Source: Rhizobium sp. P32RR-XVIII
GTDB taxonomy: Bacteria; Pseudomonadota; Alphaproteobacteria; Rhizobiales; Rhizobiaceae
Reading direction: 5' to 3'
Length of the DNA: 64,000 nt
Assembly (NCBI RefSeq): GCF_012641395.1
Contig: NZ_JABAIH010000001.1
Coordinates: 124,001 to 188,000 of the forward strand
Below the pieces are notes generated by a model, which was not told where the DNA came from, searched no databases, and saw only the letters and a list, made by a program, of their open reading frames with translations. Position 1 is the stretch's first letter. Every line of letters begins with the position of its first letter. Shown piece by piece: positions 44,100-53,878 of the stretch. A program made the translations under genes and the position numbers.

Positions 44100-45698
44100 A
44101 TGAGTCAATTCGACAGGAACAGGGTCAGTCGGCTGCCCAGCTGGCGAAGCTACGAGCCTGCGCCAGCGGCGCCGGGAAGCTCCGGCGCGCGCACGCCCGT
44201 CCTCAGGCCCGGCGACTTTGCAAAGCCTGTACCGGAGCCGGAAGCGGTGCCGGCTGCCGAGACACGCATCCGAGAACTGACACCGCCTCCATCGTCTCCA
44301 CCGCCGCAGCCGGAACGCCCTGTCGCGGCCCCGGTATTCGACCCGTCATCGCCGCTCCTCGACGTCCGCTCGATCATCTTTGCGATCTGGAACAGGCGGC
44401 TGATCGTTCTCGGGCTCGCCGCGCTGGGCGCTCTCGCCGGCGGATCAGTCTTGCCGCTGCTGCCGCAGAAATTCACGGCGACCACCAGCCTCTATTTCGA
44501 TCCGCGCCAGATCGGCCTTGCGGATCCCACGACACAAGCATCGACGATCTCGCCCGAGATGATTTCATCGTTGATCGACAGTCAGGTGCAGATCCTGATG
44601 TCCGGCAATGTGCTGCGCCGGGTCGCCGACACCATGAAACTCGCGCAGGATCCGGCATTCAACGGCGGTCGGAGCGACGACGCAGCCGTCGTCGCCGCCC
44701 TGCAAAAGGCACTCACGATTACCCGCCAGAGCAGCACCTATGTCGTGTCGCTGACGGCCGTGACAAACGACCCGGAGAAATCCGCCAAGCTTGCCAACCA
44801 GGTCGTTTCCTCATTCATCCAGGAGGAAAGCAGCGCCTCGACGGGGCTGTACGAAAATACCACTGCGACGCTCGATGGACGTCTGAACGATCTGCGCCAG
44901 AAGGTGCAGGAGGCCGAACAGGCCGTCGAAACGTTCCGCGCCGATAACGATATGGCCGCGACAGAAGGCAATCTGATCTCCGACCAGCGCCTCGCCTCAT
45001 TGAATACGCTTTTGCTGACAGCGCAGGAGAAGTCGATCCAGGCCAAGGCGCGCGCGGATGCGGCCGCGAACATGAGCTTCGAGGATGTTGTCGCCAACAG
45101 CCAGACGGATGGTAGCACGGTGAGTTCTTCGCTCGCCAGCCTTCGCCAGCAGTATGCTACCCAGGCCGCGATCGTCGGTAGCCTCGAGAGCCAGATGGGT
45201 GCGCGCCATCCCCGATTGCAGGCAGCCCGCTCCTCGCTGCAGAGCATCTCCGACGAGATAAAGGGTGAGTTGCAGCGCATGGTGACTTCGGCGCGTGCCG
45301 ACTACGACCAGGCGAAGAAAGCCGAAGATGCGATCGCCAAGGAGCTGAATATACAAAAGGCGCTGCAGGCAACCACATCCGACAAACAGGTCGAACTCAA
45401 CGAGCTGCAGCGCAAGGCAACGGCTGCGCGCGAGATCTACGAGACCGTTCTGAAGCGCTCCAGCCAGACCACGGAGGAACAGAACCTTCCTCAGAACAAC
45501 ATCCGCATCATTTCGGAAGCAGAACCGCCGGCAAAACCGGATGGTCCGGGCAAGAAGGTTCTGCTGGTGGCGGGCGTGATCGGCGGGCTCTTTGCGGGCT
45601 TTGCGGCAGGCGCAGCCTTTGCAATCCTCGCAAGCCTCTTTGCTCATCCGGTTATCCGGGGGTACTTTCGCAGAGTGCCCCAGCCGAAAGAAGCTTGA
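44100..45698 (+). CDS. Exopolysaccharide chain-length/transport protein (Wzz/GumC-like)
   Basis: About 532 residues. A Pro-rich cytoplasmic N-terminus (about 1-85) precedes a membrane segment (about 103-125, LIVLGLAALGALAGGSVLPLL), a Wzz domain (KFTATTSLYFDPRQIGL), long coiled coils (about 240-450) and a second membrane segment (about 485-515). No tyrosine-kinase domain is attached, unlike many ExoP-type proteins. It should set chain length and link the polymerase to export. ATG at 44100 preferred over a GTG 6 bp upstream. Confidence 0.88.
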   Translation: MSQFDRNRVSRLPSWRSYEPAPAAPGSSGARTPVLRPGDFAKPVPEPEAVPAAETRIRELTPPPSSPPPQPERPVAAPVFDPSSPLLDVRSIIFAIWNRRLIVLGLAALGALAGGSVLPLLPQKFTATTSLYFDPRQIGLADPTTQASTISPEMISSLIDSQVQILMSGNVLRRVADTMKLAQDPAFNGGRSDDAAVVAALQKALTITRQSSTYVVSLTAVTNDPEKSAKLANQVVSSFIQEESSASTGLYENTTATLDGRLNDLRQKVQEAEQAVETFRADNDMAATEGNLISDQRLASLNTLLLTAQEKSIQAKARADAAANMSFEDVVANSQTDGSTVSSSLASLRQQYATQAAIVGSLESQMGARHPRLQAARSSLQSISDEIKGELQRMVTSARADYDQAKKAEDAIAKELNIQKALQATTSDKQVELNELQRKATAAREIYETVLKRSSQTTEEQNLPQNNIRIISEAEPPAKPDGPGKKVLLVAGVIGGLFAGFAAGAAFAILASLFAHPVIRGYFRRVPQPKEA

Positions 45699-45810
45699 AC
45701 AATCACTTTGCCGTGGCTCGCCCCGTCAGCTGCTTGATGGCTGCCGAGCCATTTCCTAAATCTGAAGACGAATGCCACTGGTGCCGTCCGGCGAGCGAAA
45801 GGCGACCAAT

Positions 45811-46143
45811 ATGCGATCCCTGCAGATTCTATTCGCGGCGCTTTCCATCGCCGGCAGTCTGGTCGCTTGGCCTTCCCTTGCAACCGATTGGAAAAGTGCA
45901 GGCAAGGCCGACGTTCAGGCGCTCTATCCTTATCCCGATCTCCCCGGCGTCAAGGCTCAGCCCGATAAGAAAGATGAGGAGCAATATGTCTGCCACACGG
46001 AAACGCGCGGCATCCGCCGTAACGGAGATTGGATTTTCCGGTCCGGCGGCATGCCCACGACTGTTTATGTGTGCGATCGCAACGGCTATGTGAGCCAGGG
46101 TACGCGCGTGCCCGCGAGAGGCCATTTTCAGCCGGTGCGGTGA
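45811..46143 (+). CDS. Small secreted protein, unknown
   Basis: About 110 residues: a signal peptide (MRSLQILFAALSIAGSLVAWPSLA), then a short polar domain with two cysteines (YVCHTET and YVCDRNG) that may form a disulfide in the periplasm. AAGGCG precedes the ATG at 45811. The family is not recognised. It follows the Wzz-like gene by 112 bp on the same strand and might belong to that transcript. Confidence 0.65.
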   Translation: MRSLQILFAALSIAGSLVAWPSLATDWKSAGKADVQALYPYPDLPGVKAQPDKKDEEQYVCHTETRGIRRNGDWIFRSGGMPTTVYVCDRNGYVSQGTRVPARGHFQPVR

Positions 46144-46465
46144 CTTTCATGCCAAATCTTTGATTTGAACACATTCGACTATCGTGAGAAAATTCTAACA
46201 TTATGTAGGACAAGCCTCGTGACGCCGGGGACCTTGCCACGCGAGGCGCCGCAGTCTCTCGGGCTGGACCGGAGAAACCTCCCGCCGTGGCTGGATGGCT
46301 CCGAAGAAGCCCACGCCGGTGGAGGTTAGACTGATATGTCCGGCCAACCAGGCTAAGATACTGTTCGGCAAGGCTCTTGAACGATTTCTTTTAAGAAATT
46401 ACTTATATTCATCTGCGTGCGGTGCACGCGAGATGATGGTTTGGTTAGTCACCTGGGAGGTTGTC
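46144..46465 (+). ncRNA. Structured intergenic RNA candidate ahead of an SPW-repeat gene
   Basis: About 320 bases without a gene. Three stems are visible: GCCTCG(TG) with (CACG)CGAGGC at 46214-46247; a long stem from CCTCCCGCCGTGG (46278-46290) with CCACGCCGGTGGAGG (46311-46325), containing a GGCT/AGCC inner hairpin; and CATCT-GCGTGC with GCACGC-AGATG at 46410-46435 close to the ribosome site. This could be a 5' leader or an independent small RNA. It matches no riboswitch class that I recognise. Confidence 0.4.
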
Positions 46466-46825
46466 ATGCCAAACACTCTGATGGAAGGAAAAAGAAAGCA
46501 GGATTGGGCTAATCTGGTCCTGGCGGTATGCTTGTTCATCTCACCATGGGTCATCGGCTTTGCAGCTGATACCGTACCCACTTGGAACGCCTGGATCGTC
46601 GCTATCGCTCTCGGTGCGTTGACGATCGCCGCGCTGTCGGTTTTTGCCGAATGGGAGGAATGGGCAAACCTGGTGCTCGGCCTCTGGTTGATTGTGTCTC
46701 CCTGGCTGCTCGGTTTTGCGGCCAATGCGAACGCGATGTGGACCAGCGTGGTTATGGGCGTGCTCATCGGCGCCGTATCGCTGTGGGCAGTCTGGGACGT
46801 CAACCACCCCCAAGCTCACGCCTAA
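46466..46825 (+). CDS. SPW-repeat membrane protein
   Basis: A 119-residue membrane protein with two copies of the SPW repeat: DWANLVLAVCLFISPWVIGF and EWANLVLGLWLIVSPWLLGF, each followed by a further membrane segment (four in total). GGGAGG at 46455-46460 supports the ATG at 46466. The family is widespread and of unknown function. Confidence 0.88.
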   Translation: MPNTLMEGKRKQDWANLVLAVCLFISPWVIGFAADTVPTWNAWIVAIALGALTIAALSVFAEWEEWANLVLGLWLIVSPWLLGFAANANAMWTSVVMGVLIGAVSLWAVWDVNHPQAHA

Positions 46826-46965
46826 GCCGGTCCGAGGCAATTGCTGAGCAAGTGGCTAAGCGGCAGCACAAGCCTGCCGCTGCAAGTTTCGTTGCTTCCA
46901 CATCGGGCGAAAAAAATATCGGCGATAACAGCTAATTCAACGATCTCAATAGGATCGTAAGGGAA

Positions 46966-47050
46966 TGGTGCCCAGAAGAGGACTCGAACCTCCACGCCTC
47001 GCGGCACAGGTACCTGAAACCTGCGCGTCTACCAATTCCGCCATCTGGGC
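46966..47050 (-). tRNA. tRNA-Leu (anticodon CAG)
   Basis: On the minus strand the gene starts GCCCAGATGGCGGAATTGG and ends with an encoded CCA. Acceptor arms GCCCAGA and TCTGGGC pair fully. The anticodon loop TTCAGGT gives CAG, and the long variable arm (TGCCGCGAGGCG) marks a class II tRNA. The T-loop TTCGAGT is normal. It reads CUG, the dominant leucine codon in this GC-rich genome. Confidence 0.97.
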
Positions 47051-47255
47051 GACGGAGAGCCATGTAAGGGGGTGGCTCTTTGCTGTCAACTGACATTTTG
47101 AAGTTTTCCTGACAGTCTGTGAAAAACAGCAGATATCCCGCGCTGGGGCCGGTCCCGCCCAGCAGGATCACACAGAACTGAACAAGTTTGTGCCAGTCGT
47201 GTATGCTCCGCCGCGCGCGCAGTCCTACATCGGAAGGATCAGAAAGGAATCAGCG

Positions 47256-47681
47256 ATGTCCACCCGTCGAACGATTGTCTTCGGCCTTGCCATTGGTCTC
47301 CTGCCGCTTGCGGCCAGCGCCGCACCGCCGCTCGCACCGCTTCAGGTGCGCAATCCTGCGATCATCAATGTGCAATCGACCTATTGCGACTACCGCGGCT
47401 GCTTCGGCTTCGGCCCCCAGCAGTGGCACCGCCCTGCCTATATTCAGCCGAACTATCGCCCGCCGGAGGCAAGAGGGCCGACTTATTATCAGCCACGCGC
47501 CCAGGCCCAGCCACGGCTTACCTACGGTGATCCACCGCCGGTCCAGCGGATCCGCCCCACGGCAGATCGCAGCAAGCACGTCGAATGGTGCCGGAATCAG
47601 TACCGGACGTACAATCCGAAGACCGATCGCTTCGTGACCTACCAGGGCTGGTACAAGACCTGCAATTCGCCCTTTGACTAG
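47256..47681 (+). CDS. BA14K-family secreted protein
   Basis: About 141 residues: a signal peptide ending in ASAAPP, then a Pro/Tyr/Gln-rich linker and the BA14K C-terminal motif HVEWCRNQYRTYNPKTDRFV followed by GWYKTC. BA14K is named for a Brucella immunoreactive protein and is common in Rhizobiales. The function is unproven; lectin-like activity has been proposed. AAAGGAA precedes the ATG at 47256. Confidence 0.85.
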   Translation: MSTRRTIVFGLAIGLLPLAASAAPPLAPLQVRNPAIINVQSTYCDYRGCFGFGPQQWHRPAYIQPNYRPPEARGPTYYQPRAQAQPRLTYGDPPPVQRIRPTADRSKHVEWCRNQYRTYNPKTDRFVTYQGWYKTCNSPFD

Positions 47682-47684
47682 GCG

Positions 47685-47978
47685 TCAGCTTTCCGGCGAG
47701 GCCCGGTCGGTATGGCCGAGGTCGCGGCCGGGTTCGATGATATCGCGCACGCGCTGCTTGAGCTCCTTCGGGCCGGGGAACCCGCCGTCGCGCTTGCGCT
47801 CCCAGATGAGCTCGCCATTGACGCGGATTTCGAAATTGCCGCCGGTGCCCGGGATGAGCGCTACTTCGCCGAGACTGTCCGAAAAGGTCTGCAACAGCTC
47901 CTGCGCCATCCAGCCGGCGCGCAGCAGCCAGTTGCATTGGGTGCAGTAGAGGATCGTCACACGGGCTTTCTCAGACAT
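47685..47978 (-). CDS. SelT/SelW/SelH-family selenoprotein-like (Rdx) protein
   Basis: A 97-residue thioredoxin-like protein with the redox motif LYCTQCNWLLRA (CxxC; no selenocysteine), then GTGGNFEIRVNGELIW and GFPGPKELKQRVRD. The family is thought to act in thiol redox balance; its partners are not known. The ATG at 47978 has AGGAAA before it; longer upstream extensions are unlikely. It converges with the BA14K gene, leaving only 3 bp between them. Confidence 0.9.
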   Translation of the reverse strand: MSEKARVTILYCTQCNWLLRAGWMAQELLQTFSDSLGEVALIPGTGGNFEIRVNGELIWERKRDGGFPGPKELKQRVRDIIEPGRDLGHTDRASPES

Positions 47979-48287
47979 CGGAAATTTCCTTTCGTTCGAC
48001 TGATTTAAGACCTCGCCGCATCTCGCGCAATCGCGATCGGCGGCACTACTCACCCGAACGGAATCCGAATCGCTGATACCCCAATCCTCGTCATCGGGCA
48101 TGCGGAGGCGAATGCCGAATGGCTGATGCGCGGCCCATGGGTCAGTCGTCTGGTAGCCAGCTAAAATCAAGCTGGATCGCGCCCTTCATGCTTAACAGGT
48201 TTTTTACCGGCAATATTCATTCTCCCCTGCAACAATGGGTTGAGCCGCGATTGCGCTTAAATACTGTTTCAGTAAGGGATTTTTTCA

Positions 48288-50117
48288 ATGATACGGATAA
48301 GTGATCTAAAGATTGCCCAGAAGCTGACTCTCGGCTTTGCCGTTCTTGTGATCGGTGCCGCATGCATGGGCGCTGCCGTTTATAAGAATGTTCGTATCGT
48401 CGAGGATGTCGGGCAGCAAAGCGAATTGCATGGACGCATCGTGAGTGCCACGACGGACATTCGCCTGTCGCTGGCGCGCCTTCAAAGCGCTGTACGCGGC
48501 CTCCTCATCACCAAGGATGACCATTACGTCGACAGCATTCAGAAACACTACAACGGCCTTCTTGAAAACATCGAGACTGTGAAGAAGACGGCGGCAGATG
48601 ATCCTGCGATCACGAAAAAGATGGACGACATGGTCGGCCAGGTGAACGAATGGCGCCAGAACGTTCTCGATCCCGTCATTGCCAAGGCAACCAAGGATGC
48701 GACCCACGATGACGCCGTTAAGTTCGCCATGTCGGACGAAGCCGATACCTATATGGATCCGGCGCAGGCAGTCGTTGATGATCTGCGCGAGCACGAGAAA
48801 AAGCTGACCGAAGAAGCCGTCGCCGAAGTTGCCGCTGCGAATACCGCGACGAAGATCACCCTCGCACTCGGCATCGGCTTCCTCATCCTTGCCTCGCTCG
48901 TGCTCGCCTTGCTGCTGACGCGAATGATCGGCAAACCGGTCACGGCGATGACCGACCTGATGTTGAAGCTTGCAGGCGGCGATACCTCCATCGAGCTTGC
49001 CAATGCCGACCGGCGTGACGAGATCGGCGGGATGGCCCGCGCGGTGCAGGTCTTCAAGGACGCAGCCCATGAAAACAAGCGTCTGGAAACCGAAGCTGCG
49101 GGGGCTCGCCAGGCTCAGGAATCGCAGCGCGAACGCCAGATCGCGATCGACGGTGCCAAGGCGGAAGACCTGCGCAGCTTCGTCCATGCCGTGGAGCAGG
49201 GCTTCGATGCGCTTTCCCAGGGCGATCTGACCATCCGCATGAACGATGCCGTCGCTGCGGAATTCGAGCCAATCCGCAACAAGTTCAACCAGACGGTCAC
49301 GTCGATGGAGGAAATCATCGGTTCCGTCGTTGCCTCGATCGGCGCCATTCGGTCAGGCCTGACCCAGATTTCGGCCGCCTCCAACGATCTGGCGCACCGG
49401 ACCGAGCAGCAGGCCGCAAGCCTCGAGGAAACGGTGGCGGCACTTTCGGACGCCACGCGCGGCGTGGACGATACCGCAAATGGTGCGGGACGCGCCCAGG
49501 GTGCCGCGACCACCGCACAGGAAAATGCGGAAAAGGGCGGCGAAATCGTTGCACGCGCAGTCAAGGCGATGACCGCGATCGAGCAGTCGTCCAATCAGAT
49601 CGGCATGATCATCGGTGTTATCGACGAGATCGCCTTCCAGACGAACCTCCTGGCGCTGAATGCCGGCGTCGAAGCGGCACGCGCCGGCGAAGCCGGTAGA
49701 GGCTTTGCCGTCGTCGCGCAGGAAGTTCGCGGCCTTGCCCAGCGTTCTGCCGAAGCCGCCAAGGAGATCAAGGACCTGATCTCGACATCAAGCCGTCAGG
49801 TGGATGAAGGCGTGAAGCTGGTCACTGCTTCCGGCACCTCGCTGCAGGAAATTGTCTCGCAAGTTGCTGAAATGAGCGGCGTCGTTGGCGAAATCGCCCG
49901 CTCGGCGCGCGATCAAGCAATGAGCCTGCGCGAAGTTTCCGCCGCAGCCGACCAGATGGACAAGGTCACGCAGCAGAATGCCGCCATGGTTCAGGAAACC
50001 ACGACCGCTGCCCAATCGCTCGCCCGCGAAACCGACGATCTTGCCCACAAGGTCGAACGCTTCCGCACCGCTTCGACGACAAACCCCTATGCTGTACCGC
50101 TACGTCACGTCGCATAA
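48288..50117 (+). CDS. Methyl-accepting chemotaxis protein
   Basis: A 609-residue chemoreceptor. Transmembrane helix 1 lies at about residues 10-30 and a helical periplasmic sensor domain (about 31-190, four-helix type) follows. Transmembrane helix 2 lies at about 190-212, then a HAMP domain and a second HAMP-like stretch. The signalling helical hairpin tip reads [37 protein letters not shown]. No CheR-binding pentapeptide is visible at the C-terminus (VPLRHVA). It signals through CheW/CheA; the ligand is unknown. The gene stands alone, away from che genes. Confidence 0.95.
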   Translation: MIRISDLKIAQKLTLGFAVLVIGAACMGAAVYKNVRIVEDVGQQSELHGRIVSATTDIRLSLARLQSAVRGLLITKDDHYVDSIQKHYNGLLENIETVKKTAADDPAITKKMDDMVGQVNEWRQNVLDPVIAKATKDATHDDAVKFAMSDEADTYMDPAQAVVDDLREHEKKLTEEAVAEVAAANTATKITLALGIGFLILASLVLALLLTRMIGKPVTAMTDLMLKLAGGDTSIELANADRRDEIGGMARAVQVFKDAAHENKRLETEAAGARQAQESQRERQIAIDGAKAEDLRSFVHAVEQGFDALSQGDLTIRMNDAVAAEFEPIRNKFNQTVTSMEEIIGSVVASIGAIRSGLTQISAASNDLAHRTEQQAASLEETVAALSDATRGVDDTANGAGRAQGAATTAQENAEKGGEIVARAVKAMTAIEQSSNQIGMIIGVIDEIAFQTNLLALNAGVEAARAGEAGRGFAVVAQEVRGLAQRSAEAAKEIKDLISTSSRQVDEGVKLVTASGTSLQEIVSQVAEMSGVVGEIARSARDQAMSLREVSAAADQMDKVTQQNAAMVQETTTAAQSLARETDDLAHKVERFRTASTTNPYAVPLRHVA

Positions 50118-50272
50118 GGGCGAAGCAGAATAAATCAGTGCTCCGAGAAACTCCGTTCCCGCTTCGCAGCAGGGATGGAGTTTTCATTTGCGGCGACTGG
50201 TGAAACCATCCACCTTGCTTTGACAGAGTCCCTTGCTCCGCTAGATTCCGTTGCGAAAGGGAGCATCGAAAA

Positions 50273-50728
50273 ATGAGCAAAGATAACCTGCCTTGGGAGG
50301 GCGGCTGCCGTTGCGGCCGGGTCAGGCTGAAGATCCGCGCAAGGCCGCTGCTGACCATGGCGTGCCATTGCACCGGCTGCCAGAGAATGTCGTCCAGCGC
50401 CTATTCGCTGAGCGCTGCCATCCCTGCGGAAAGCTTCGACGTGACGCGAGGCAAAGCGGTCATCGGCGGGCTGCACGGCCTAACGAAGCACTATTTCTGC
50501 CCGCATTGCATGAGCTGGATGTTTACGCGGCCCGAGGGCATGGATTGGTTCGTCAACCTGCGCCCGACCATGCTGGATGATGCGGGCTGGTTCACCCCCT
50601 TCATCGAGACCTGGACGAGGGAGAAGCTGCCGTTTGCGGAAACAGGCGCCGTGTACAGCTATGAAACGCTGCCGGAAATGGCTGCCTATGAGGGACTGGT
50701 GAAGGAGTACATGGCGCAACAGGCGTAA
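50273..50728 (+). CDS. GFA-family (CENP-V/GFA domain) protein
   Basis: A 151-residue zinc protein. The structural and catalytic zinc cysteines are in GGCRCGRVRL, ACHCTGCQRM and FCPHCMSWMF. The GFA family is named for a glutathione-dependent formaldehyde-activating enzyme, but most members have unknown roles. GGGAG precedes the ATG. It stands alone between the chemoreceptor gene and ccdAB. Confidence 0.9.
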   Translation: MSKDNLPWEGGCRCGRVRLKIRARPLLTMACHCTGCQRMSSSAYSLSAAIPAESFDVTRGKAVIGGLHGLTKHYFCPHCMSWMFTRPEGMDWFVNLRPTMLDDAGWFTPFIETWTREKLPFAETGAVYSYETLPEMAAYEGLVKEYMAQQA

Positions 50729-50731
50729 GGG

Positions 50732-51031
50732 CTAGAAGCCCAGGAACAGGAAATCCAGCGCTGTGCTGATCTGATCGGCCTCGCTTCCCAAGCTGAGAAC
50801 CGCGTCCCCTATTTCGGCGACCGGAATCGCGGCCATCCTTTGTGTGGCGAGGACATAAGGCTCGTCATCAATGGAGAACCGCGGATTCAAGCGCGAAATG
50901 GACCAGGACATCTCGCGAACAGGGTAAAGGGGAGCCATCACACGAGAGGGCAGGCTTTCCAGCGTCGTACTCTGGAGATCGACGGCCAACTGGTCATCGG
51001 ATCGCAACCGGTAGACCATAAACCGCGTCAT
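50732..51031 (-). CDS. ccdB: CcdB-family toxin
   Basis: A 99-residue toxin that starts FMVYRLRSDDQLAVDLQSTTLESLPSRVMAPLYP and ends TALDFLFLGF. This is the CcdB pattern, including the C-terminal residues used by the F-plasmid toxin to contact DNA gyrase. Translation is coupled to ccdA (TGATG overlap). The order antitoxin then toxin and the coupling are standard for the family. Its end lies only 3 bp from the convergent GFA gene. Confidence 0.92.
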   Translation of the reverse strand: MTRFMVYRLRSDDQLAVDLQSTTLESLPSRVMAPLYPVREMSWSISRLNPRFSIDDEPYVLATQRMAAIPVAEIGDAVLSLGSEADQISTALDFLFLGF

Positions 51032-51261
51032 CAGAATTGCCTGTATTTTGCGAACGGCAATCCGTGTTTCTCGACATACTCATTTTCGAGGCGTATCGCC
51101 TCGGCGTTCTCTTCCCGCCACAGGCGTTCACGCTCGGCTTTAATTGCACGGGCAATGCCTTCCTCGGCGGCGCGGGAAATATTGATGTTGAGTTCCCGAG
51201 CGGAGGAAACCAGTTCCGCATTAAGAGAAAGATTCGCGGCCTTCCGCGCAGACTGTGACAT
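51031..51261 (-). CDS. ccdA: CcdA-family antitoxin
   Basis: A 76-residue antitoxin. The N-terminal part (SQSARKAANLSLNAELVSSARELNINISRAAEEGI) is the ribbon-helix-helix DNA-binding module; the charged C-terminal tail (LWREENAEAIRLENEYVEKHGLPFAKYRQF) is the toxin-wrapping segment. The ATG at 51261 lies 7 bp from a perfect palindrome that carries the promoter -10, the expected operator for a CcdA-CcdB complex. Confidence 0.92.
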   Translation of the reverse strand: MSQSARKAANLSLNAELVSSARELNINISRAAEEGIARAIKAERERLWREENAEAIRLENEYVEKHGLPFAKYRQF

Positions 51262-51268
51262 GACAATG

Positions 51269-51313
51269 CTCCAGACTATGCGCAAATTATATGCGCATAG
51301 TCTGGAGAAGCAA
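51269..51313 (-). promoter_or_regulatory. ccdAB promoter embedded in a 16-bp-arm palindrome
   Basis: Arms 51269-51284 and 51292-51307 (CTCCAGACTATGCGCA and its exact complement) flank a 7-base centre. On the minus strand the centre reads TATAATT, giving a -10 TATAAT at 51291-51286. TTGCTT at 51313-51308 is a -35 at 16-bp spacing, just after the lepA stop codon. Repressor bound to the palindrome would cover the -10 directly. No T-run follows, so it is not simply the lepA terminator. Confidence 0.75.
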
Positions 51314-51317
51314 TGGG

Positions 51318-53150
51318 TCACTCATCCCCCATCTTGAGTGCGGCGATGAAGGCTTCCTGCGGAATCTCCACCTTGCCGAACTGCCGCATGCGCTTCTTGC
51401 CTTCCTTCTGCTTGTCCAGAAGTTTGCGCTTGCGGGTGGCGTCGCCGCCGTAGCACTTGGCTGTCACGTCCTTGCGCAGGGCAGAGATGGTCTCGCGGGC
51501 AATGACGTTGCCGCCGATCGCTGCCTGGATCGGGATCTTGAACATGTGCTTCGGGATCAGCTCCTTCAGCCGCTCGCACATGTCGCGGCCGCGCTTTTCG
51601 GCAGACGCGCGGTGGACGAGCATGGAGAGCGCATCGACGGGCTCGCCGTTGACGAGGATCGACAGCTTGACGAGGTTGCCTTCGCGATAGCCTTCGAGGT
51701 GATAGTCGAAGGAGGCATAGCCCTTGGAGATCGACTTCAGCCGGTCGTAGAAATCGAAGACCACTTCGTTGAGCGGCAGCTCGTAGGTCACCATGGCGCG
51801 CGTGCCGACATAGGTGAGTTCCGTCTGGATGCCGCGGCGGTCCTGACAGAGCTTGAGGATGCCGCCGAGATAGTCGTCCGGCGTCATGATCGTCGCCTTG
51901 ATCCAGGGTTCGCGGATCTCGGCGATCTTGACGACATCCGGCATGTCGGCCGGATTATGCAGCTCGCGCTCGCTGCCATCCGTCATCGTCAGCTGGTAGA
52001 CAACCGAGGGCGCGGTGGCGATCAGGTCGAGGTCGAATTCGCGCTCCAGGCGCTCCTGGATGATTTCGAGATGCAGAAGGCCGAGGAAGCCGCAGCGGAA
52101 GCCGAAGCCGAGAGCCGCTGACGATTCCATTTCGAAGGAGAAGGACGCATCGTTGAGGCGAAGCTTCCCCATTGCGGCGCGCAGATCTTCGAAATCGGCA
52201 GCATCGACCGGGAAGAGGCCGCAGAAGACCACCGGCTGTGCCGGCTTGAAGCCCGGCAGGGCCTGCGCCGTCGGGCGCTTGTCTTCGGTGATCGTATCGC
52301 CGACACGGGTATCGGCGACTTCCTTGATCGAAGCGGTGATGAAGCCAATTTCGCCTGGGCCGAGTGAATCGACATTGACCATCTTCGGTGTCAGCACGCC
52401 GACGCGCTCCACCTGATACTTGGCATCCGTGCCCATCATGCGGATCGTCTGGCCCTTGGTCAGCACGCCGTCGATAACGCGCACGAGAACCATGACGCCG
52501 AGATAGGTGTCATACCAGCTGTCGACGAGCAACGCCTTCAGCGGCGCCTTTTCGCCGCCCGGGCTCTTCGGCGCCGGCAGCTTGTGGACGATCGCCTCGA
52601 GGACATCGGGAATGCCGAGGCCGGTCTTGGCTGAGATCAACACCGCTTCGGAAGCATCGATGCCGATCACCTCCTCGATCTGTTCCTTGATGCGGTCGGG
52701 CTCGGCCGCCGGCAGGTCGATCTTGTTGAGAACGGTGACGAGCTCGTGGTTGTTGTCGATCGCCTGATAGACGTTGGCGAGCGTCTGGGCTTCGACACCC
52801 TGCGACGCATCGACGACGAGCAGCGAGCCCTCGCAGGCCGACAGCGAACGCGAGACCTCGTAGGCGAAGTCGACGTGGCCGGGCGTGTCGATGAGGTTCA
52901 GGATGTAGGTCTCGCCGTTCTGCGCCTTGTAGTGCAGGCGAACGGTCTGCGCCTTGATGGTGATGCCGCGCTCGCGCTCGATTTCCATATTGTCCAGCAC
53001 CTGCTCGGACATTTCGCGGTCGGCAAGACCGCCGGTCGATTGGATCAGGCGGTCGGCAAGCGTCGATTTGCCGTGGTCGATGTGGGCCACGATCGAGAAA
53101 TTGCGGATATGCGAAAGCGGAGTTGTCGGATTGGTGCTCATGCGCGCCAT
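51318..53150 (-). CDS. lepA: Elongation factor 4 (LepA)
   Basis: A 610-residue translational GTPase. G1 is AHIDHGKST, switch [10 protein letters not shown] and G4 NKIDL. Domains II to V and the LepA C-terminal domain follow ([26 protein letters not shown], then [12 protein letters not shown]). It acts on stalled ribosomes by back-translocation. A second ATG 9 bp downstream (MSTNPTT) is an alternative start. Full length for the family. Confidence 0.97.
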   Translation of the reverse strand: MARMSTNPTTPLSHIRNFSIVAHIDHGKSTLADRLIQSTGGLADREMSEQVLDNMEIERERGITIKAQTVRLHYKAQNGETYILNLIDTPGHVDFAYEVSRSLSACEGSLLVVDASQGVEAQTLANVYQAIDNNHELVTVLNKIDLPAAEPDRIKEQIEEVIGIDASEAVLISAKTGLGIPDVLEAIVHKLPAPKSPGGEKAPLKALLVDSWYDTYLGVMVLVRVIDGVLTKGQTIRMMGTDAKYQVERVGVLTPKMVNVDSLGPGEIGFITASIKEVADTRVGDTITEDKRPTAQALPGFKPAQPVVFCGLFPVDAADFEDLRAAMGKLRLNDASFSFEMESSAALGFGFRCGFLGLLHLEIIQERLEREFDLDLIATAPSVVYQLTMTDGSERELHNPADMPDVVKIAEIREPWIKATIMTPDDYLGGILKLCQDRRGIQTELTYVGTRAMVTYELPLNEVVFDFYDRLKSISKGYASFDYHLEGYREGNLVKLSILVNGEPVDALSMLVHRASAEKRGRDMCERLKELIPKHMFKIPIQAAIGGNVIARETISALRKDVTAKCYGGDATRKRKLLDKQKEGKKRMRQFGKVEIPQEAFIAALKMGDE

Positions 53151-53285
53151 ATAGCAGCGCCTTCCCCTGCCGCAAAGCGGAAAAGCAGGGTTTCGTTTAC
53201 GATAGATGGCGGCTCCGCAGCCGGAAACCTTGGGCTTGATTCCACCAACGGACTATGCATCTCTATTATAGTAGAAACATGGTGG

Positions 53286-53858
53286 ATGATGGAACAGGAA
53301 CTCGAAGCGGCGATCGGAATCCGCATCCGCAAGCTCAGGATCGAGAAGGGCCTAACGCTGGACGACCTTGCCAGCGCCTCGGGCGTGAGCCGGGCGATGA
53401 TATCGCGCATCGAACGGGCGGAAGCGAGCCCGACGGCCTCGCTGCTCGCAAGGGTCTGTGCGGCGCTCGGGCTGTCGCTTTCCGCCTTCTTCGCCGAGGA
53501 GGAGCAGGAAGCTTCCCCGCTCGCCAGACGCCATGAGCAGCAGGTCTGGCGCGATCCGGAAACCGGTTATGTTCGCCGCTCCGTCTCGCCGCCCGGAACG
53601 TCCTCCGCGGTCGATATCGTCGAGGTCGAGTTTCCGGCTGGCGGCCGCGTCAGCTTTCCGCCGCATGCGGCAAGCCACGGCATGACGCAGCATATCTGGG
53701 TGTTCGAGGGTGAGATGGAGATGACCATCGGCGAAACGAACCACCATCTCTTTCCCGGAGATTGCCTGTTCATGCCAGTCGGCGAGGGGCATGTCTTCCA
53801 CAATCCCACCAGCAAGCCCGCCCGCTATTGCGTCGTGCTGAACCGCAGCACCCGCTGA
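53286..53858 (+). CDS. XRE-family regulator with C-terminal cupin domain (PuuR-like)
   Basis: About 190 residues. An N-terminal HTH (IGIRIRKLRIEKGLTLDDLASASGVSRAMISRIERAEASPTASLLARVCAALGLS in segments) is followed by a C-terminal cupin (VDIVEVEFPAGGRVSFPPHAASHGMTQHIWVFEGEMEMTIGE in segments) with the His residues of the ligand pocket. The layout is that of PuuR and related regulators of small-molecule catabolism. The tandem ATGATG at 53286 leaves the exact start open by one codon. The next two genes follow on the same strand at 20 and 63 bp. Confidence 0.88.
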   Translation: MMEQELEAAIGIRIRKLRIEKGLTLDDLASASGVSRAMISRIERAEASPTASLLARVCAALGLSLSAFFAEEEQEASPLARRHEQQVWRDPETGYVRRSVSPPGTSSAVDIVEVEFPAGGRVSFPPHAASHGMTQHIWVFEGEMEMTIGETNHHLFPGDCLFMPVGEGHVFHNPTSKPARYCVVLNRSTR

Positions 53859-53878
53859 ATTCATTTCAGGAGCAGATC

